A stretch of 64,000 nucleotides of DNA from the NCBI GenBank assembly GCA_011523655.1, contig WTGH01000034.1, positions 1 through 64,000 on the forward strand, in the 5' to 3' direction. The position numbers and the translations under genes are program-made. This document shows positions 8,855 to 20,300 of the stretch, piece after piece. The notes below the pieces were generated by a model. The model made no database searches and was not told the origin of the DNA. It saw nothing but the letters and a program-made list of their open reading frames with translations. This stretch comes from Rhodospirillaceae bacterium. Its GTDB lineage: Bacteria > Pseudomonadota > Alphaproteobacteria > Bin65. The number at the start of each line of letters is the position of its first letter. Position 1 is the first letter of the stretch.

Positions 8855-11800
8855 CTACTCGATGTCCTGACCTTCGGGGGTCTTGATGCCGAGCAGCACG
8901 CCCGGTTCGACGTCGCGCAACGAACGCGGCGCCCGGAATCGAAGCTGCGTGTCGTTGAGCACATCGCGGTCCGGATCGATCATTTCGCGCAACAGGGGCG
9001 TAGACGTGCCGCTATCTCGGTCCCGTGCATATCCGAACGCCACCCCGCCCTGGCCGGCTTCGTGGGCGAGCCTCGCCCAATCGTCGACGAGGCTTTGCAC
9101 GCGGTTTCCGACGTGAGCGGCGAAGCCGTCGGGAAGACCGTCGGCATGATTGCGCGCCCGTTCGCCGACCGCCCGGGCCAGGTCTGCGGTCTCCGTGCCG
9201 TGGTTCTCGACGCTCCCCGCCGCCAGCGCCGGCGTCAGCTCCGGGACGCCCAGCCTTGCCAGGGCAACCGTGACCGCAGGCAGAGCGCGGTCCATGGCGC
9301 GCGGGGAGAACGGGGTGACGCTGGTCGCCTCGACGCCGCGATAGAAGGACTCGTGCCAGGTCGCGAAGCGCTCGTAGTGCGAGCGGTCACGTGGCTTATG
9401 AACATTGAGAAGAGTTACCACCAGACCGGGTCGGGTGGAGTCGCGGCCGACCCGGCTTGTGGCCTGGATGTACTCGGCCGTGGTCTTCGGCTGACCGGAG
9501 ACGAGCATCAGCCCAAGCCGCGTGATGTCGAGTCCGACGGAAATCATGTTCGTCGCCAAGGCAACGTCCACATGGTCACGATCCGCGAAGCCCAGCGAGA
9601 GACGACGCTTGGCTTCAGCGACGTTGGCGGTCCCCACACGCGAAGTCAGCTCGACCGGCTCGAAAGCGATTTGTCGATTGGCGAACAGGCCCTCTGCCTC
9701 GTCGAGGCGTTTGCGGTTGGCGTATGTTAGGAGTCGGGAACCGATCTCGTCCTCCACGATGCGCCGTGCGCTGCCCAGTTCGCGCAGGGCGTTGAAGTAC
9801 GCAACGGCCGTCATGTATGGATCGGCGGGATTGATGCCACCGCCTTGCGCTGCCGCGTCCCAGGCAGCCTGCGCTGCGGCCATCAGTGTAATCGTGCTTC
9901 GCAGGAAAATGACCTTCGGCCCGCGCCCTTGCGCGGCAATGCCGACATAGAGCCGGGGGGCCACGTCCTGTCGCGATGCCTGTTCCGCGAAGAATGAATC
10001 GCGCCGATCTATGCCAGGCGCCGGAAACACCGCGACGGACGGTCGACCGAACAGGCCTTGAATCTGCTTTCGGGCGAGGCGCACGGTCGCGGTGGATGCA
10101 ATGATCTTCGGGCGCACTTCTCTGCCGTCGATGAGCCGTCGGCTGAGATGGTCCACGGCCGTCTCGTAAAGCCCCGCCATGGTTCCGAGCGGCCCCGAGA
10201 TGAGATGCAGCTCATCCTGAATGATGAGATCGGGCGGGCGCGGATCGCTCGGATCGCCGCCCCGGAAGAAACCAGCCGTCTCTCCGGTCCACGGCATCGC
10301 TGCGAACTTGTCGGCGGTCGCGATCATGAAGGCAGGCAGGCGTTCGTAGATGGGCTCGTCCACCGCGACTATCGGCAGATGGCGCCTGCTGCCCGAGAAG
10401 TCGCACCGCCGGCTCGCACAGCGGACCAGCAGGTTTGTCGGGTTGTCGATATTGGGCGTGAGATCGAATGAGTATCTGCTGAATTTCGTGCCGCACCAGG
10501 GACAGCGGTCCAGCGGCAACGGGGGATCGCGGGACGTATCGCTCTTGAAACGAAGGGTCCGGGCGCGCGCGGTTTTATCGGAAGAATCGCCCTTCCTGCC
10601 CATGTAATTGGGCGTCGCCGCGCGGCCTACCCAGAGCGCAATCTCGAACGGCCAGGTGCCGAGCCGCTCCGGCGCAGCCTCGCGTTCCAGTTCCAGCGCG
10701 CAAATCAGCGCGGCGGCGCGCCCAAGCTGGTCGAGGGTCAGGAGCCGAAGCGTGTAGCGCATCAGCACCGAGAGGCCGCGATGCACGGGGTCAGGATCGC
10801 GCAGCCGGCGAAGGACCAACGTGAACGCCGCCAGCCCGAGATAGGCCTCCGTCTTGCCACCCCCGGTGGGGAAGAACAGGAGATCGACGATCTCGCGTTC
10901 GACATGGGTGGGTTCGGCGATGCCCCGCAGGTTCATCAATATGTAGGCGAGCTGGAAGGGACGCCACGCAGGCGCCTCTGTCGCCTCGGGCGCGACGTCG
11001 TCTTCCTGCGCCTTTCGCCGCCGGGCCGCCGCCGCCATGGCGCGGTTTGCGATGCGAAACGCGTCCAGCAGGTCGGGATCTTCGAGCAGGTCGATGCCCG
11101 CCTGGATGCGGTCCGCCGCGCGAGTAGCCCGGCTCACCAGCTCGTCTGCAACTTCTCTTCGTCGGTCCGAGAAGGATTGCGCGTGTTCGCGCTGGCCTTC
11201 GATCCAGTCGCGATACACGCTGACCAGCGGGCCCAGCGACCTCTTGGCATCGGCTGCATCCCTCAGCGAGCCCAGCGCCTCCATACCGAATTCGACACCG
11301 GGGATGTGCGACGGTTCCACACGCCCCACCGCCGCATGGGGCATCCATTCGGTTTGCACCCGACGACATTCGCCATCGGTCGTTTCAGCGCGCACGGAAA
11401 CGTTGTGACCGACGGCGTATTCCGCCACGTCCCGGTAGTGCAGGTCGCCGAGACGCTCGTCCCAGTCGTCGCTGTCGAGGCCCCGCGGGTCGTAGCGCGG
11501 GACGAATGGCCTGTCCGCTTCTACGGTCATCTCGACCTGGAAGGCGAAAGCGGTGTCCTGCACATCGTCGTCCTCAGCGGGCCGCCTTCGATTGACGACG
11601 AACAGGGAAATGGCGCGAGTATCGAGATTGCCTTCTGTCCCTCGCACCCGCGTTGGCCGAACAAGGCAGACAAGATCGAGACCGGTGCTCTCCGGCACGT
11701 CGAACCGAACCGGCGTTCCGACTGGAACCGACTCGAGATCGACATCGACGCTCGCGGCACACGGTCGGCGGACCCAGGGCGCGAATCGGCGCCGGGCTGT

Positions 11801-12247
11801 GCCTGCATTCGCTTCACCGCCGGGTTCGTCACGAGTCTCTACGGCATCGCTCGCTATTTCTTCTTCTGGCGCGTAGTCGCCCCAAGAAAGCATGATACGC
11901 AGGCGTTTGGTGGCCGCGTCCGCCAAAGCGCTGAGCCCCATGGACGAAGGCAGAAAGACGCGCTTGCTGCTGCCCCGCTCCGGCGCGCTGGCGTCGTCGC
12001 CTCCTTGGGTGGGCTCGGACGGCTCGTCCAATTCTTCCTCAGCGTCCTGGGCCCGCTGTGCGTCCGGTGCGCCCGTCGGCGCCAGGAAGCCGGTCAGGTA
12101 CCAGCGCGATGGCGCATGTGGCAGGCGTTCATGCTGAAGATTGTCTTCTCGCGGATCCGGACCGATCAGGTCCAGCCGCAACGCATCGATCAGGCGGTCG
12201 CGGACCTCAGCACTTTCGTTCAAGGACGTGTTCGCTGCGCCTCTCAA
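8855..12247 (-). CDS. drmA: DISARM helicase DrmA
   Basis: A 1130-residue superfamily 2 helicase, the core DISARM motor. Motifs in order: Walker A in FFPTGGGKTEAYL; paired cysteines CPWCGTKF and CASRRCDF forming a probable zinc ribbon; DExH box as IIQDELHLISGPLG; motif III-like ASTATV; and the C-terminal helicase lobe with NMISVGLDI and YIQATSRVGRD. This DELH-plus-zinc architecture is the DrmA pattern. The start is uncertain: the first usable codon is TTG at 12245-12247, with AGGAG only 2-3 nt upstream, and a later TTG is possible. It follows the TIR-like gene by 118 nt, the largest gap inside the defence operon. Confidence 0.9.
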   Translation of the reverse strand: MRGAANTSLNESAEVRDRLIDALRLDLIGPDPREDNLQHERLPHAPSRWYLTGFLAPTGAPDAQRAQDAEEELDEPSEPTQGGDDASAPERGSSKRVFLPSSMGLSALADAATKRLRIMLSWGDYAPEEEIASDAVETRDEPGGEANAGTARRRFAPWVRRPCAASVDVDLESVPVGTPVRFDVPESTGLDLVCLVRPTRVRGTEGNLDTRAISLFVVNRRRPAEDDDVQDTAFAFQVEMTVEADRPFVPRYDPRGLDSDDWDERLGDLHYRDVAEYAVGHNVSVRAETTDGECRRVQTEWMPHAAVGRVEPSHIPGVEFGMEALGSLRDAADAKRSLGPLVSVYRDWIEGQREHAQSFSDRRREVADELVSRATRAADRIQAGIDLLEDPDLLDAFRIANRAMAAAARRRKAQEDDVAPEATEAPAWRPFQLAYILMNLRGIAEPTHVEREIVDLLFFPTGGGKTEAYLGLAAFTLVLRRLRDPDPVHRGLSVLMRYTLRLLTLDQLGRAAALICALELEREAAPERLGTWPFEIALWVGRAATPNYMGRKGDSSDKTARARTLRFKSDTSRDPPLPLDRCPWCGTKFSRYSFDLTPNIDNPTNLLVRCASRRCDFSGSRRHLPIVAVDEPIYERLPAFMIATADKFAAMPWTGETAGFFRGGDPSDPRPPDLIIQDELHLISGPLGTMAGLYETAVDHLSRRLIDGREVRPKIIASTATVRLARKQIQGLFGRPSVAVFPAPGIDRRDSFFAEQASRQDVAPRLYVGIAAQGRGPKVIFLRSTITLMAAAQAAWDAAAQGGGINPADPYMTAVAYFNALRELGSARRIVEDEIGSRLLTYANRKRLDEAEGLFANRQIAFEPVELTSRVGTANVAEAKRRLSLGFADRDHVDVALATNMISVGLDITRLGLMLVSGQPKTTAEYIQATSRVGRDSTRPGLVVTLLNVHKPRDRSHYERFATWHESFYRGVEATSVTPFSPRAMDRALPAVTVALARLGVPELTPALAAGSVENHGTETADLARAVGERARNHADGLPDGFAAHVGNRVQSLVDDWARLAHEAGQGGVAFGYARDRDSGTSTPLLREMIDPDRDVLNDTQLRFRAPRSLRDVEPGVLLGIKTPEGQDIE

Positions 12248-12365
12248 TTCTCCTGCCTCACCATTACCATCCTAACGATCCTGCAACTTACCCGGAAACA
12301 TCGGGGAGGTTGATCGGCCCCGACCGTGTAAGGGGGTAAACGTCGACAATCCCCGCCACGACAGG

Positions 12366-12896
12366 TCAGCGCCCCACCCGCCGGGCCGCCTCGTCGACCC
12401 AGGCGCCGAGGTCGTTCGCCCAATTGAACCAGGCGTCTGCCGGTTCCCAGGTATGGGTCTCGAAGCGGTCGCTGGCCTTATCAGGAAATAGCTGCTCGAA
12501 CGAGTTTCTTGGCGGCATGCTGTGGTCCTCCAACGGATTTTGTGGCTGGAAAAGCATATCGAGAACTGCGTCCCGCTCATCGTCCGGCATGTGCAGCTTG
12601 TGGATGTAGATGCCGACAAGGCCCATGCCGTTTGCGATGGACTCTGCGATCTCGAAGTTGACCCATCTGCTCCGATGGGTGTCAGTGCCGATCAGAACGC
12701 AAGTGACCGAGCAGCCGTGCATCTGCTTTCGGATCCACCGTTCGATGGCGGCGTCTCCGCTTCGCTTGACTTGCTCGTACTCCGCCTTGTCCCGAAATCC
12801 CGAGCGTTGCTCGTCGATGAACGCGCCCGAGTTGCGGACCTGGTTGACGCGCCACACATCGTCGTAGTCGAAGCTGAAGAACACAACTCTGGCCAT
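12366..12896 (-). CDS. TIR-like (ThsB/DUF1863-type) protein
   Basis: A 176-residue protein of the TIR-like family that includes ThsB of Thoeris. It opens with MARVVFFSFDYDDVWRVNQV, the diagnostic first strand plus helix. It contains GDAAIERWIRKQMHGCSV, then VLIGTDTHRSRWVNFEI with the glutamate expected at the NAD-processing site, and VGIYIHKL. Family members degrade NAD or make cyclic ADP-ribose-type signals after phage infection. The gene starts 9 nt after the stop of a small membrane-protein gene, so the two are translationally close. It is not a standard DISARM component; it appears to be a guest in the operon. Confidence 0.85.
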   Translation of the reverse strand: MARVVFFSFDYDDVWRVNQVRNSGAFIDEQRSGFRDKAEYEQVKRSGDAAIERWIRKQMHGCSVTCVLIGTDTHRSRWVNFEIAESIANGMGLVGIYIHKLHMPDDERDAVLDMLFQPQNPLEDHSMPPRNSFEQLFPDKASDRFETHTWEPADAWFNWANDLGAWVDEAARRVGR

Positions 12897-12905
12897 CGGT
12901 GCGCC

Positions 12906-13367
12906 CTACCCGTTTCCGGAAATCGAAGTATGGGGTGCCGGCAGCACGGCGGCGGGGTCCAGTTCGCCGCCAACGGCGAACACGGCGACCAGGACGAACA
13001 AGAGCAAGGCCCCGTAGAAGAACACTAGGGTGTCGGAGAACGTCGTCCCAAGCCAGCTTTGGCGCAACGGTCCTTTGTATGCGCGGACATCCATGGAGAA
13101 ATCGATCTTCTCGGCAGGCTGGGCGCGGACTTTGTCGTAGTGGGCTCGAAAGAGGCGTTGCTGCCAGAGGAAATAGCCGTCGAGGCCCCAGAAGGCGGCG
13201 ATGGGGAGAAGAGCGATGTAGCCAGCGTCGAAGGCGTCCTGGCGGGCCAAGAGGACAAACACGGCGGCGACCAGGACCACGGTCCAGCCTTTCATACGAA
13301 ACGAATCGGAAGCGAGACGGTTAATGACGCCCTGGATGAGTTCAAGGTGCTTGAGTTTGCTTTCCAT
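12906..13367 (-). CDS. Small membrane protein paired with the TIR gene
   Basis: A 153-residue predicted inner-membrane protein. A short amphipathic N terminus (MESKLKHLELIQGVINRLA) leads into two close hydrophobic segments (VVLVAAVFVLLA and ALLPIAAFWGLDGYFLW). A basic cytosolic loop with HYDKVRAQP follows, then a last segment (FFYGALLLFVLVAVFAVGG) near the C terminus, giving about three helices. I do not recognise a named domain, though the arrangement recalls SLATT-like effector proteins. ATG 13365-13367 was chosen; an upstream ATG at 13427 would overlap drmMI by 32 nt. Pairing with a TIR enzyme suggests a membrane effector or sensor, which is inference. Confidence 0.7.
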   Translation of the reverse strand: MESKLKHLELIQGVINRLASDSFRMKGWTVVLVAAVFVLLARQDAFDAGYIALLPIAAFWGLDGYFLWQQRLFRAHYDKVRAQPAEKIDFSMDVRAYKGPLRQSWLGTTFSDTLVFFYGALLLFVLVAVFAVGGELDPAAVLPAPHTSISGNG

Positions 13368-13395
13368 TGGTAGGACTCGCGAGCGGGCGGACGGG

Positions 13396-16300
13396 TCAGC
13401 CACCGCGTTCGCGTTCACCTCTGGCACGTTCCGCGTTCAGGGCCAGCAAGCGGGCGAGCACTTCGTCGCGGATGCCGTCCGGCCATCGGTAGCGCCAGGG
13501 CTTCTTCTTCCTACCCCACGTCTCCTCCTCAATCTCGTAGTCGAGCAGAAATTCGTAGTCGGTCGGGATGTCGTCCCAGCCGTAGACGTCGAGGACGGCG
13601 CGGTCCATCGCCGCATGAAGCCGGCGCAATTCCGCGATCCGCGGATCACGTTCCTCCGGGTCATGGAAGCGGTTATAGGTCTTCGTCATGCCCTCGTCGT
13701 TCTCGATCATCAGCGCCGCACGGTTTTCGTAGTAGGCCTTGCCCACGGCTTCGAGGGTCAGGTGCGTTTCCCAGTTCTCGGCGAAGGGATAGGTCTCGAA
13801 GCAATCGGACGGAGTGTAGACGGCGTCGTCCTTCATTGTGGAACCAAAGAAGCGCGCCCATAAATCATGCGGTCCTGACTGAAGTGCCGCGAAGGCAGCG
13901 TATGAGGAGTAAGGGAAGACGTTCAACTTGTGGCTATAGACGATTTGCGCGGGAAGGAAGCAAAAGGCACCCGTCCTACTTGTCTGCGTGATCACCAACA
14001 CCCGATCCAAACCGTCAATGGCCGCATAAAGGCCGGGTCGCTTCTCGGCGTAGTGCCACCAGCGTTCTCGTAGGGCTTTCCGGTTCTGAACATCGCGTTC
14101 TGGCTTCACGTTCGTCTCGACGATAGCAAGTATCTCCGGCCAGTCCGCCGCCACTGGCTCGGGGTAGTCCAGCGGTACGACTCCCTCGCGGCGCCAGTAC
14201 CGGCGTTGGTCATCGTCGGCATCCCGCCAAGTCGGGCCCAGGTCCGCGCGGCGCATCGGCCAGTCGTGGAAGTTGATTACATACCGATGATGGGCATGGA
14301 CCGGACTGGTGTTGACTTCTTCGCCGCCGATGTAAGGAACGATCACGTCCTGGTTGTCCGGATTCTCTGCGATCAACCGTTCCATTTCGGCAATTGGCGT
14401 TGCGACCCCCTTCCCGTCGGTGTCATCAAAGGTGAAGCCCATCCCGAGAACAATGCTGCCCTGGAAGCTCTTACCCTCGTTCGCCTCGAGCTTTTCCGGA
14501 TCGTCATGACCGCCGTCGTGGAACAGGAACGCGGTGATCCGATCGGCCTTTCGCCCATCCAGCTCGCGCGGGCCGGGATCAATCCCCTTCGCAAGGTGAA
14601 GCACGCTCACCACAACCGCCGCATCGCCCGGCCACTTAAGGCGGCGCTGCACACGATAGATCTCGCCGCCATGGTGGCAAATCCAGCGCAACCCCGTTGA
14701 ACGTGTGTCGCCCTGTCCGATTGTGTTGGTGGCAATGAGACCGAGCGAGCCGCGGTCTCGCAAGAGCCGGAACGCCCTTCGAAAAAAATGCGCCACGAGA
14801 TCGGAGTTGCCGTGGCTCTCCGCGTGAAGCTGCTTGAGCCAGTCGGGATAGGCGGCGGGCTGTGCCGCGGCGATCGTGTTCTTGCCCGCGAACGGCGGAT
14901 TGCCGACGACCGCATCGAAGCCCGGGTTCTCGCGCTCGAACACCTCCGGAAATTGAAACTCCCAGTGGAACCCCGTAACTGGAGGCGCCGGTGCCTCGCC
15001 CCCGGCGCTCTCACCGTGCCCTCTTATCTCCGACAACTGACCCGCGTAGCTGAGCCGCTTGCTCTCGCGTTCCTTCGGCTTCGCGCCATCGAAGAACGCC
15101 GCCAAAACCAGATCGGCGATGCTCCGAACCTTGCGGAGCTCGCGGTCGGCCTCGTCCAGCAGCTCCCGAAGCTCATGCTCGGGCGCCTCGTCGCCCAGTT
15201 CGCGGATCAGTTGGCGCAACTCAGAGACCCGGACCACGTGCTTTTGCACCTCCACGCTCTCTGTTCCCAACTGGAAACTCGGCGCCTCGGCATCCCAATG
15301 AAATCCCTCAATCTGTTTCCGAGTGAGACCGACCAGAGAATCGCCATGGCGCAGGGCGTGGTCAATGAACGTGAACTCATGATCCCGGGCGAGCGTCACC
15401 AGCCATAGCGAGAGCCGCGCGAGGTCGATGGCCATGGGATTCCGGTCGACGCCATAGAGGCACTGCTGGGCGACCAGACGCCGGGCATGCAGCAGCTCGT
15501 CCTCGTCGGCGGGCAACTCGGGCGGCCCGCCATGCAGGCTCCAGGCTTCGACCAGCCGCGCGGAGATCTGCCGGCACGCCTCAACCAGAAAGGCGCCCGA
15601 TCCGGTCGCCGGGTCGAGAACCTTGAGATCGAGGATCTCGTCCGGTCGAGCAGCCGCCCCCAGGCGTTCAAATGCCGGACGCAAGGCTTCGGAAACGATC
15701 GGCTCGGTGAGGGAGCGCGGCGTGTAGTGACTTCCGGACCGTCGGCGCTCGTCCGTGGGCTGAAGAACCGGCGTTCCGCCAGGCACGATGTCCGGAGTCG
15801 CATCGCGATCCACCGCACGGTCCAGCGCGGCCACGATATCTTCCACGTTGGAGGCGCCGCGAAGCGTGGCGGCAGCGTTGCCCGTCAGTTTGCGGTCGGT
15901 CCGATCCTGAATCGACTTCGCACGCTTCGCGCCTTCCAGTTCGAGGACGCTGTCGAGATCGACGATGACCGCGGCGCCAGTCCGCTTCGGCGACGCCACT
16001 GCGATGGACCGCCCGTCGGTCAGCTCGACCCGAAACCCCATGACGGCCTCGTAGACCGAACCAATCTGTTCGACATCGAGCGTGCGGTAGGACAGGCGCT
16101 CGCCATCCAGCATCATGAGAGACCGCAGCACATGCCAGACCGTCGCGTCAGGGACCATAGGTATCGCCGAGTCGCTGTCGGGTCCGCGCCCTTCAAGGAA
16201 CGGAAACCGATCCGAGTCGAACAGCGATCCCTTGCGCGCGACGAAAGAGAGACCGGCGTGACCGCCACCTCCATGGATCAGCCGGAACAAGGCCAACAAC

Positions 16301-17323
16301 TGTGCCCACGCACCGAAGCGCTGGTCCATCGTGTCGGGCCACGCCGCGGCATCGGAGCGCAACCGGGAAAACAGGCCGCCGAGGGAATAGTGCTGCTGGT
16401 AGACAGAATGGTCGGGCATGAGGCCGCGGTCTTCGGCGTAGAGCGCGAAAACCAGCCGCATCAGCGTCGTAATCAGGCCGCCGTAAAGATGATCGGGATC
16501 GCGCCGCGCCAACTCCGTGACGGTTCCGACGCCGCGCGTGTCCGCCGACGCGAAGCCGCGCAGCAGTTCGTGGAGTGCCGCGAGCACCTGCCGCGAAAGC
16601 CTCGTGGAGACTTCGGCCTGTGCATCGCGGCTCTTGGCCAGAAGGGCCGGCAACCGGGCTTCCAGGTCGCTCCCGAAGACCGCCTCCGCCGAAAGGAGCA
16701 TGTCGAACGCGGCCAGGATGGGCCGGCCCGCCGGAAGCGCCATCTGGGCGAACTCGAAGGTGACATGCCCCGACGACTCGCCCTTGGGCGCATGGATGAG
16801 GCGGATGCACTCGTCAGTGCAGAGAAGCCCGGTCGGAACGCCGGTCTCCCGTAGCAGCCGTTCAAATCGGGCGTGGCGAGACGCGATCCAACCCGCGCCG
16901 TCGCCGGGCGGGCGGTCAAGATCCGCGCTGCCGTCCTCCACGCGGACGAGCATCGTCCATTCAGCGTCGGAGTCCTGGTCGCCCCGCACCACCCAAGTGG
17001 GTGCAAGCACAACCTGCAACTCCGGCAAGGAAATCTCGAACGTCTCCCGGTGGGGGTGTCGCATCGACGAGGTCCGCGTCCTCCCAACCCAACCAGTCCA
17101 CGAACACCCGGCGCAGATCGGGAGCACGCCAACGGGTCGACGCGCCATTCCCATCCTCTTCAAGCAGCTCGCGAAAGTCCCGTTGGCGCCCCGAGATGTT
17201 GCGGTCGGGGACCACCTGGGCGTCGACCATGACAGTCGGCGCGACCACGAGGCCCACCGGCTGGACGAAGCCCAGCCATTCCTGGTGCGCGAAGATCAGG
17301 CTGCGACGTTCGCGATCCGCCAT
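13396..17323 (-). pseudogene. drmMI: DISARM adenine methyltransferase DrmMI, apparent N-terminal frameshift
   Basis: A large N6-adenine methyltransferase of class 1 DISARM, about 1308 residues if corrected. The SAM-binding motif reads LDPATGSGAFLVEACRQIS and the catalytic motif VVGNPPFAGKNT. A long C-terminal region would carry target recognition. Translation should begin at ATG 17321-17323 (MADRERRSLIFAHQEWLGF), 3 nt after the drmD stop. That frame runs about 90 residues and then leaves homology at a run of five G (17052-17056, plus strand). Homology resumes in the next frame as HRETFEISLPELQ. Removing one base of the run joins them exactly. In DISARM this enzyme marks host DNA. If the shift is real, only restart near 17064 or slippage could give product. 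Confidence 0.8.
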
Positions 17324-17326
17324 GAC

Positions 17327-20300
17327 CTAGCCTGTCCGCGGCCAGAGGTATACGAGGCCGAGAGGATCGACACGGACGGCGCGCACTCTGTACGCATCGG
17401 CGATTCGGGCCGGTTCGGTCTCGAGCTCGGTCTCAATGGCTTCGAGGCGCCGCGTCCACGCGCGACGGTCGGCCTCGCGTTGACGTCGTTCGGCCTCGTC
17501 GAAGTCGAACATCATCTGCCCATCGTCCTTGCCGGCCGCTTCGGCAATCCTCTTCTTCTGGCGCTCCAACAGTTCGACCATGCTGTGCTTTTCGGTTTTC
17601 GACCGCTCGGCGAGCCGTTTCCTGGCAATCTCCGCGAATTCGCTGGCTCGACCCTCCAGATGCGGCAGCAGATCGGCAATATCGGTTTGCGCCGAAGCCG
17701 CGAGACGCGTCCAGACTGGATCGGCCACGCTGTGCCGCCCCGCTTCGTCGAGCGCCGTTTGCAGGGAAGCCAGCGTCGTCTGCTCTCCTGCCCGGCCGTA
17801 AGGCGTAAGCGGGCCCTGTCGCCGCACGGGATCGATCCAGCGTGCCGTCACCGGCACGATCTCCTCGTGCAGGCGCGCTGCGCGCGGTCCGTAGACGGCG
17901 AGCCGGCCGAGCAGCAGGACGCGCGGAATCGCATCCGGGGCGACCGCCAGACAAGCCTTGGACAAGTCGTGATGGATCAGGCCCTGAGCGGTGAACCGGC
18001 CCAGCAAGCGCCGGGCCACGCGGTGCTCCAGATGCAGGTGCACGGCGTTTTCGCCGAGACGTCCGGTATCCTCGAAGGACACGGGCCGGATGACCGCCCG
18101 ACGGCGCCACTCACCGAAGCTCTCGCCTCTCCGTCTCCGCGCGCGCAACGAATCGAGTGCCGCAGTCCAGCCGGGATCGCTCGCAAGCGCATGGTCTCCA
18201 GCGGGAAAAACGAAACGACGCGGAGTGTCCGGCTCCCGCGTCTGCTGTCCATTGGCCTCGGCTATTGCAGGAGCGCCGGCGAGTCTCAAGCTCATCGACA
18301 GGGTCTGACGGAACTGCGGCGCGGTAAGCCCGATATGGGTGCGCGACCGTTCCAGGCGGGTGCGCAGGCTATCCACTTCCTCACGCAGCTTGTCCTGACG
18401 AAGGCGCGCGTCCTCGAGCTCATCCTCGACCGTCCGCCGCCGTTCTCCGGCTGAGAGATCCCGAATAGACGCAGCCAGAGCATCGATCCCCTCACGGCGC
18501 ATGCCTTCCTTGCCGATTGTCCGGGCAACACGCGCTTCGAGCACCTTCGCGGCGCTGCCGAGCTCCTCACGAATGCGTTCCACCTTGTCCACCAGCACCC
18601 GCAGGACACTGTCTTCCGGACGTTGGTCGAAGACGAAGTACCGACAGAACACCTCGTCGGCGGGCTGCAGCTTGCGGTCGATGCGTCCGTTGCGCTGGTC
18701 GAGACGGCTCGGGTTCCAGGGCAGGTCGAAGTGAAACAGATCACGACAGTGGCGTTGCAGGTTGAGGCCCTCTCGCGCCGCGTCGGTGGCGATGAGAATG
18801 CGCAGCGGGTGGTCGCCCGGCTCGGCATTGAAAGCGTGCTTGATGTCTTCCCGCCTCTGCCGGGAGGTCGTTCCCGTGAAGGTCGCGATCCGTTCGCGCG
18901 CCTTGTCGGAATGCACGATGGCCTCGTTCAAGCAACGCTCAAGCCAAAGGCGTGTGTCTTGGTACTCCGTGAAAATGAGAAGCCGGCGGTCGTTCCACTG
19001 CGGAGGCACGGCCCCGGACACCGAATCAACCGAGCACATATTCGCGTCGATCCACTCCACAATCCGGTGCACGCGCGGATCGGCACCGTAGCGGTTGGCC
19101 TCGGCGATCTCGCGCATCTCGTCGACGAGAGCGAGTTCGCGCACTAACGCGGAACGTGTTTCCGCGCGTCGACTATCGGTCGATGCCGCTGTCGCCGCCG
19201 TCATCAGTTCGGCGAAGTCGAGTTCCGAAGGATCGGGTCGTTCCGGATCGTCCGACACATCGGATTCGGCATCGATACCGCCGTTATGATCGGTCGTATC
19301 GACGCTCCCGTCGCTTGGTTCATCGCCGACGGTCAGGCGTTCGAGATCGGCCTGCAACTCGGCGGAAACCTCGATGGCCTCCGTGGCTCGCTCCAGCGCG
19401 CGTTTCACGCTCTTGCGATGCACCGCGAGCGTTTTCGCGAAGGCTTCGATTGATGATAGCAGGCGCTTTTGCAGTCCGCCGATCACCAGCGCACCTGCGG
19501 CCTGCTTCGATCGTGTCTCGTCCTTCAGACGTTTCTCTCGTTCAAGCCGGTAGGCGTCGAGCATCCTCGGCAGTACGAGTTCCGGCGCGTCCGGCGGCAG
19601 CCCCTCGATATTGACTGGAACCACCGAGCGCTTGGGAAAGCCGCCCTCAAGGGCCCGGATATCGGACTTGAGGCGACGGACGAGCACCTCGTCGAGTTGT
19701 CCCTTGAGCACCCGAACACCTCGGCAAAATCGCTGTGGGTCGAGAATTTCGAGCAGAGCGGAGAAGCTGTTCGAATGCCCGTTGTGCGGCGTTGCCGAGA
19801 GGAACAACCGATGCTCGAAACGAGGCGCGATGTCGCGGATCGCTCGCGTGATTTGGGAATCGATGGCATAGCGCGCGCCGCTCGCGGGAGCGGCGTTATG
19901 CGCCTCGTCCAGGATCAGCAGCGTTTGTGGCGCGAACTCTCCAAGCCAGTCGCGCAAACCCGATGCGTATGTCTCGTCGACAAGCAGGCGGTGAGAGACA
20001 AGAAAGCGGGAGTGGGTCGTCCAGGGATTGACCGAGAAGCCGCGCTCGCGCCGCATCCGGGTCACATACGCCCGGTCGAGAATGGTGAACGTGAGGCCGA
20101 AACGGGCCTCCATCTCGTCCTGCCATTGATCGAGCATCGCGGGCGGGCATGCGACTACAATCCGGTCTATGCGCCGCCGCAACAGCAATTCGCGCGCAAT
20201 GAGCCCCGCCTCGATCGTCTTGCCGAGCCCGACATCGTCGGCAATGAACAGATTGACCCGCGGCAGCCGGAGCGCCTTGCGCAGCGGGTCGAGCTGGTAG

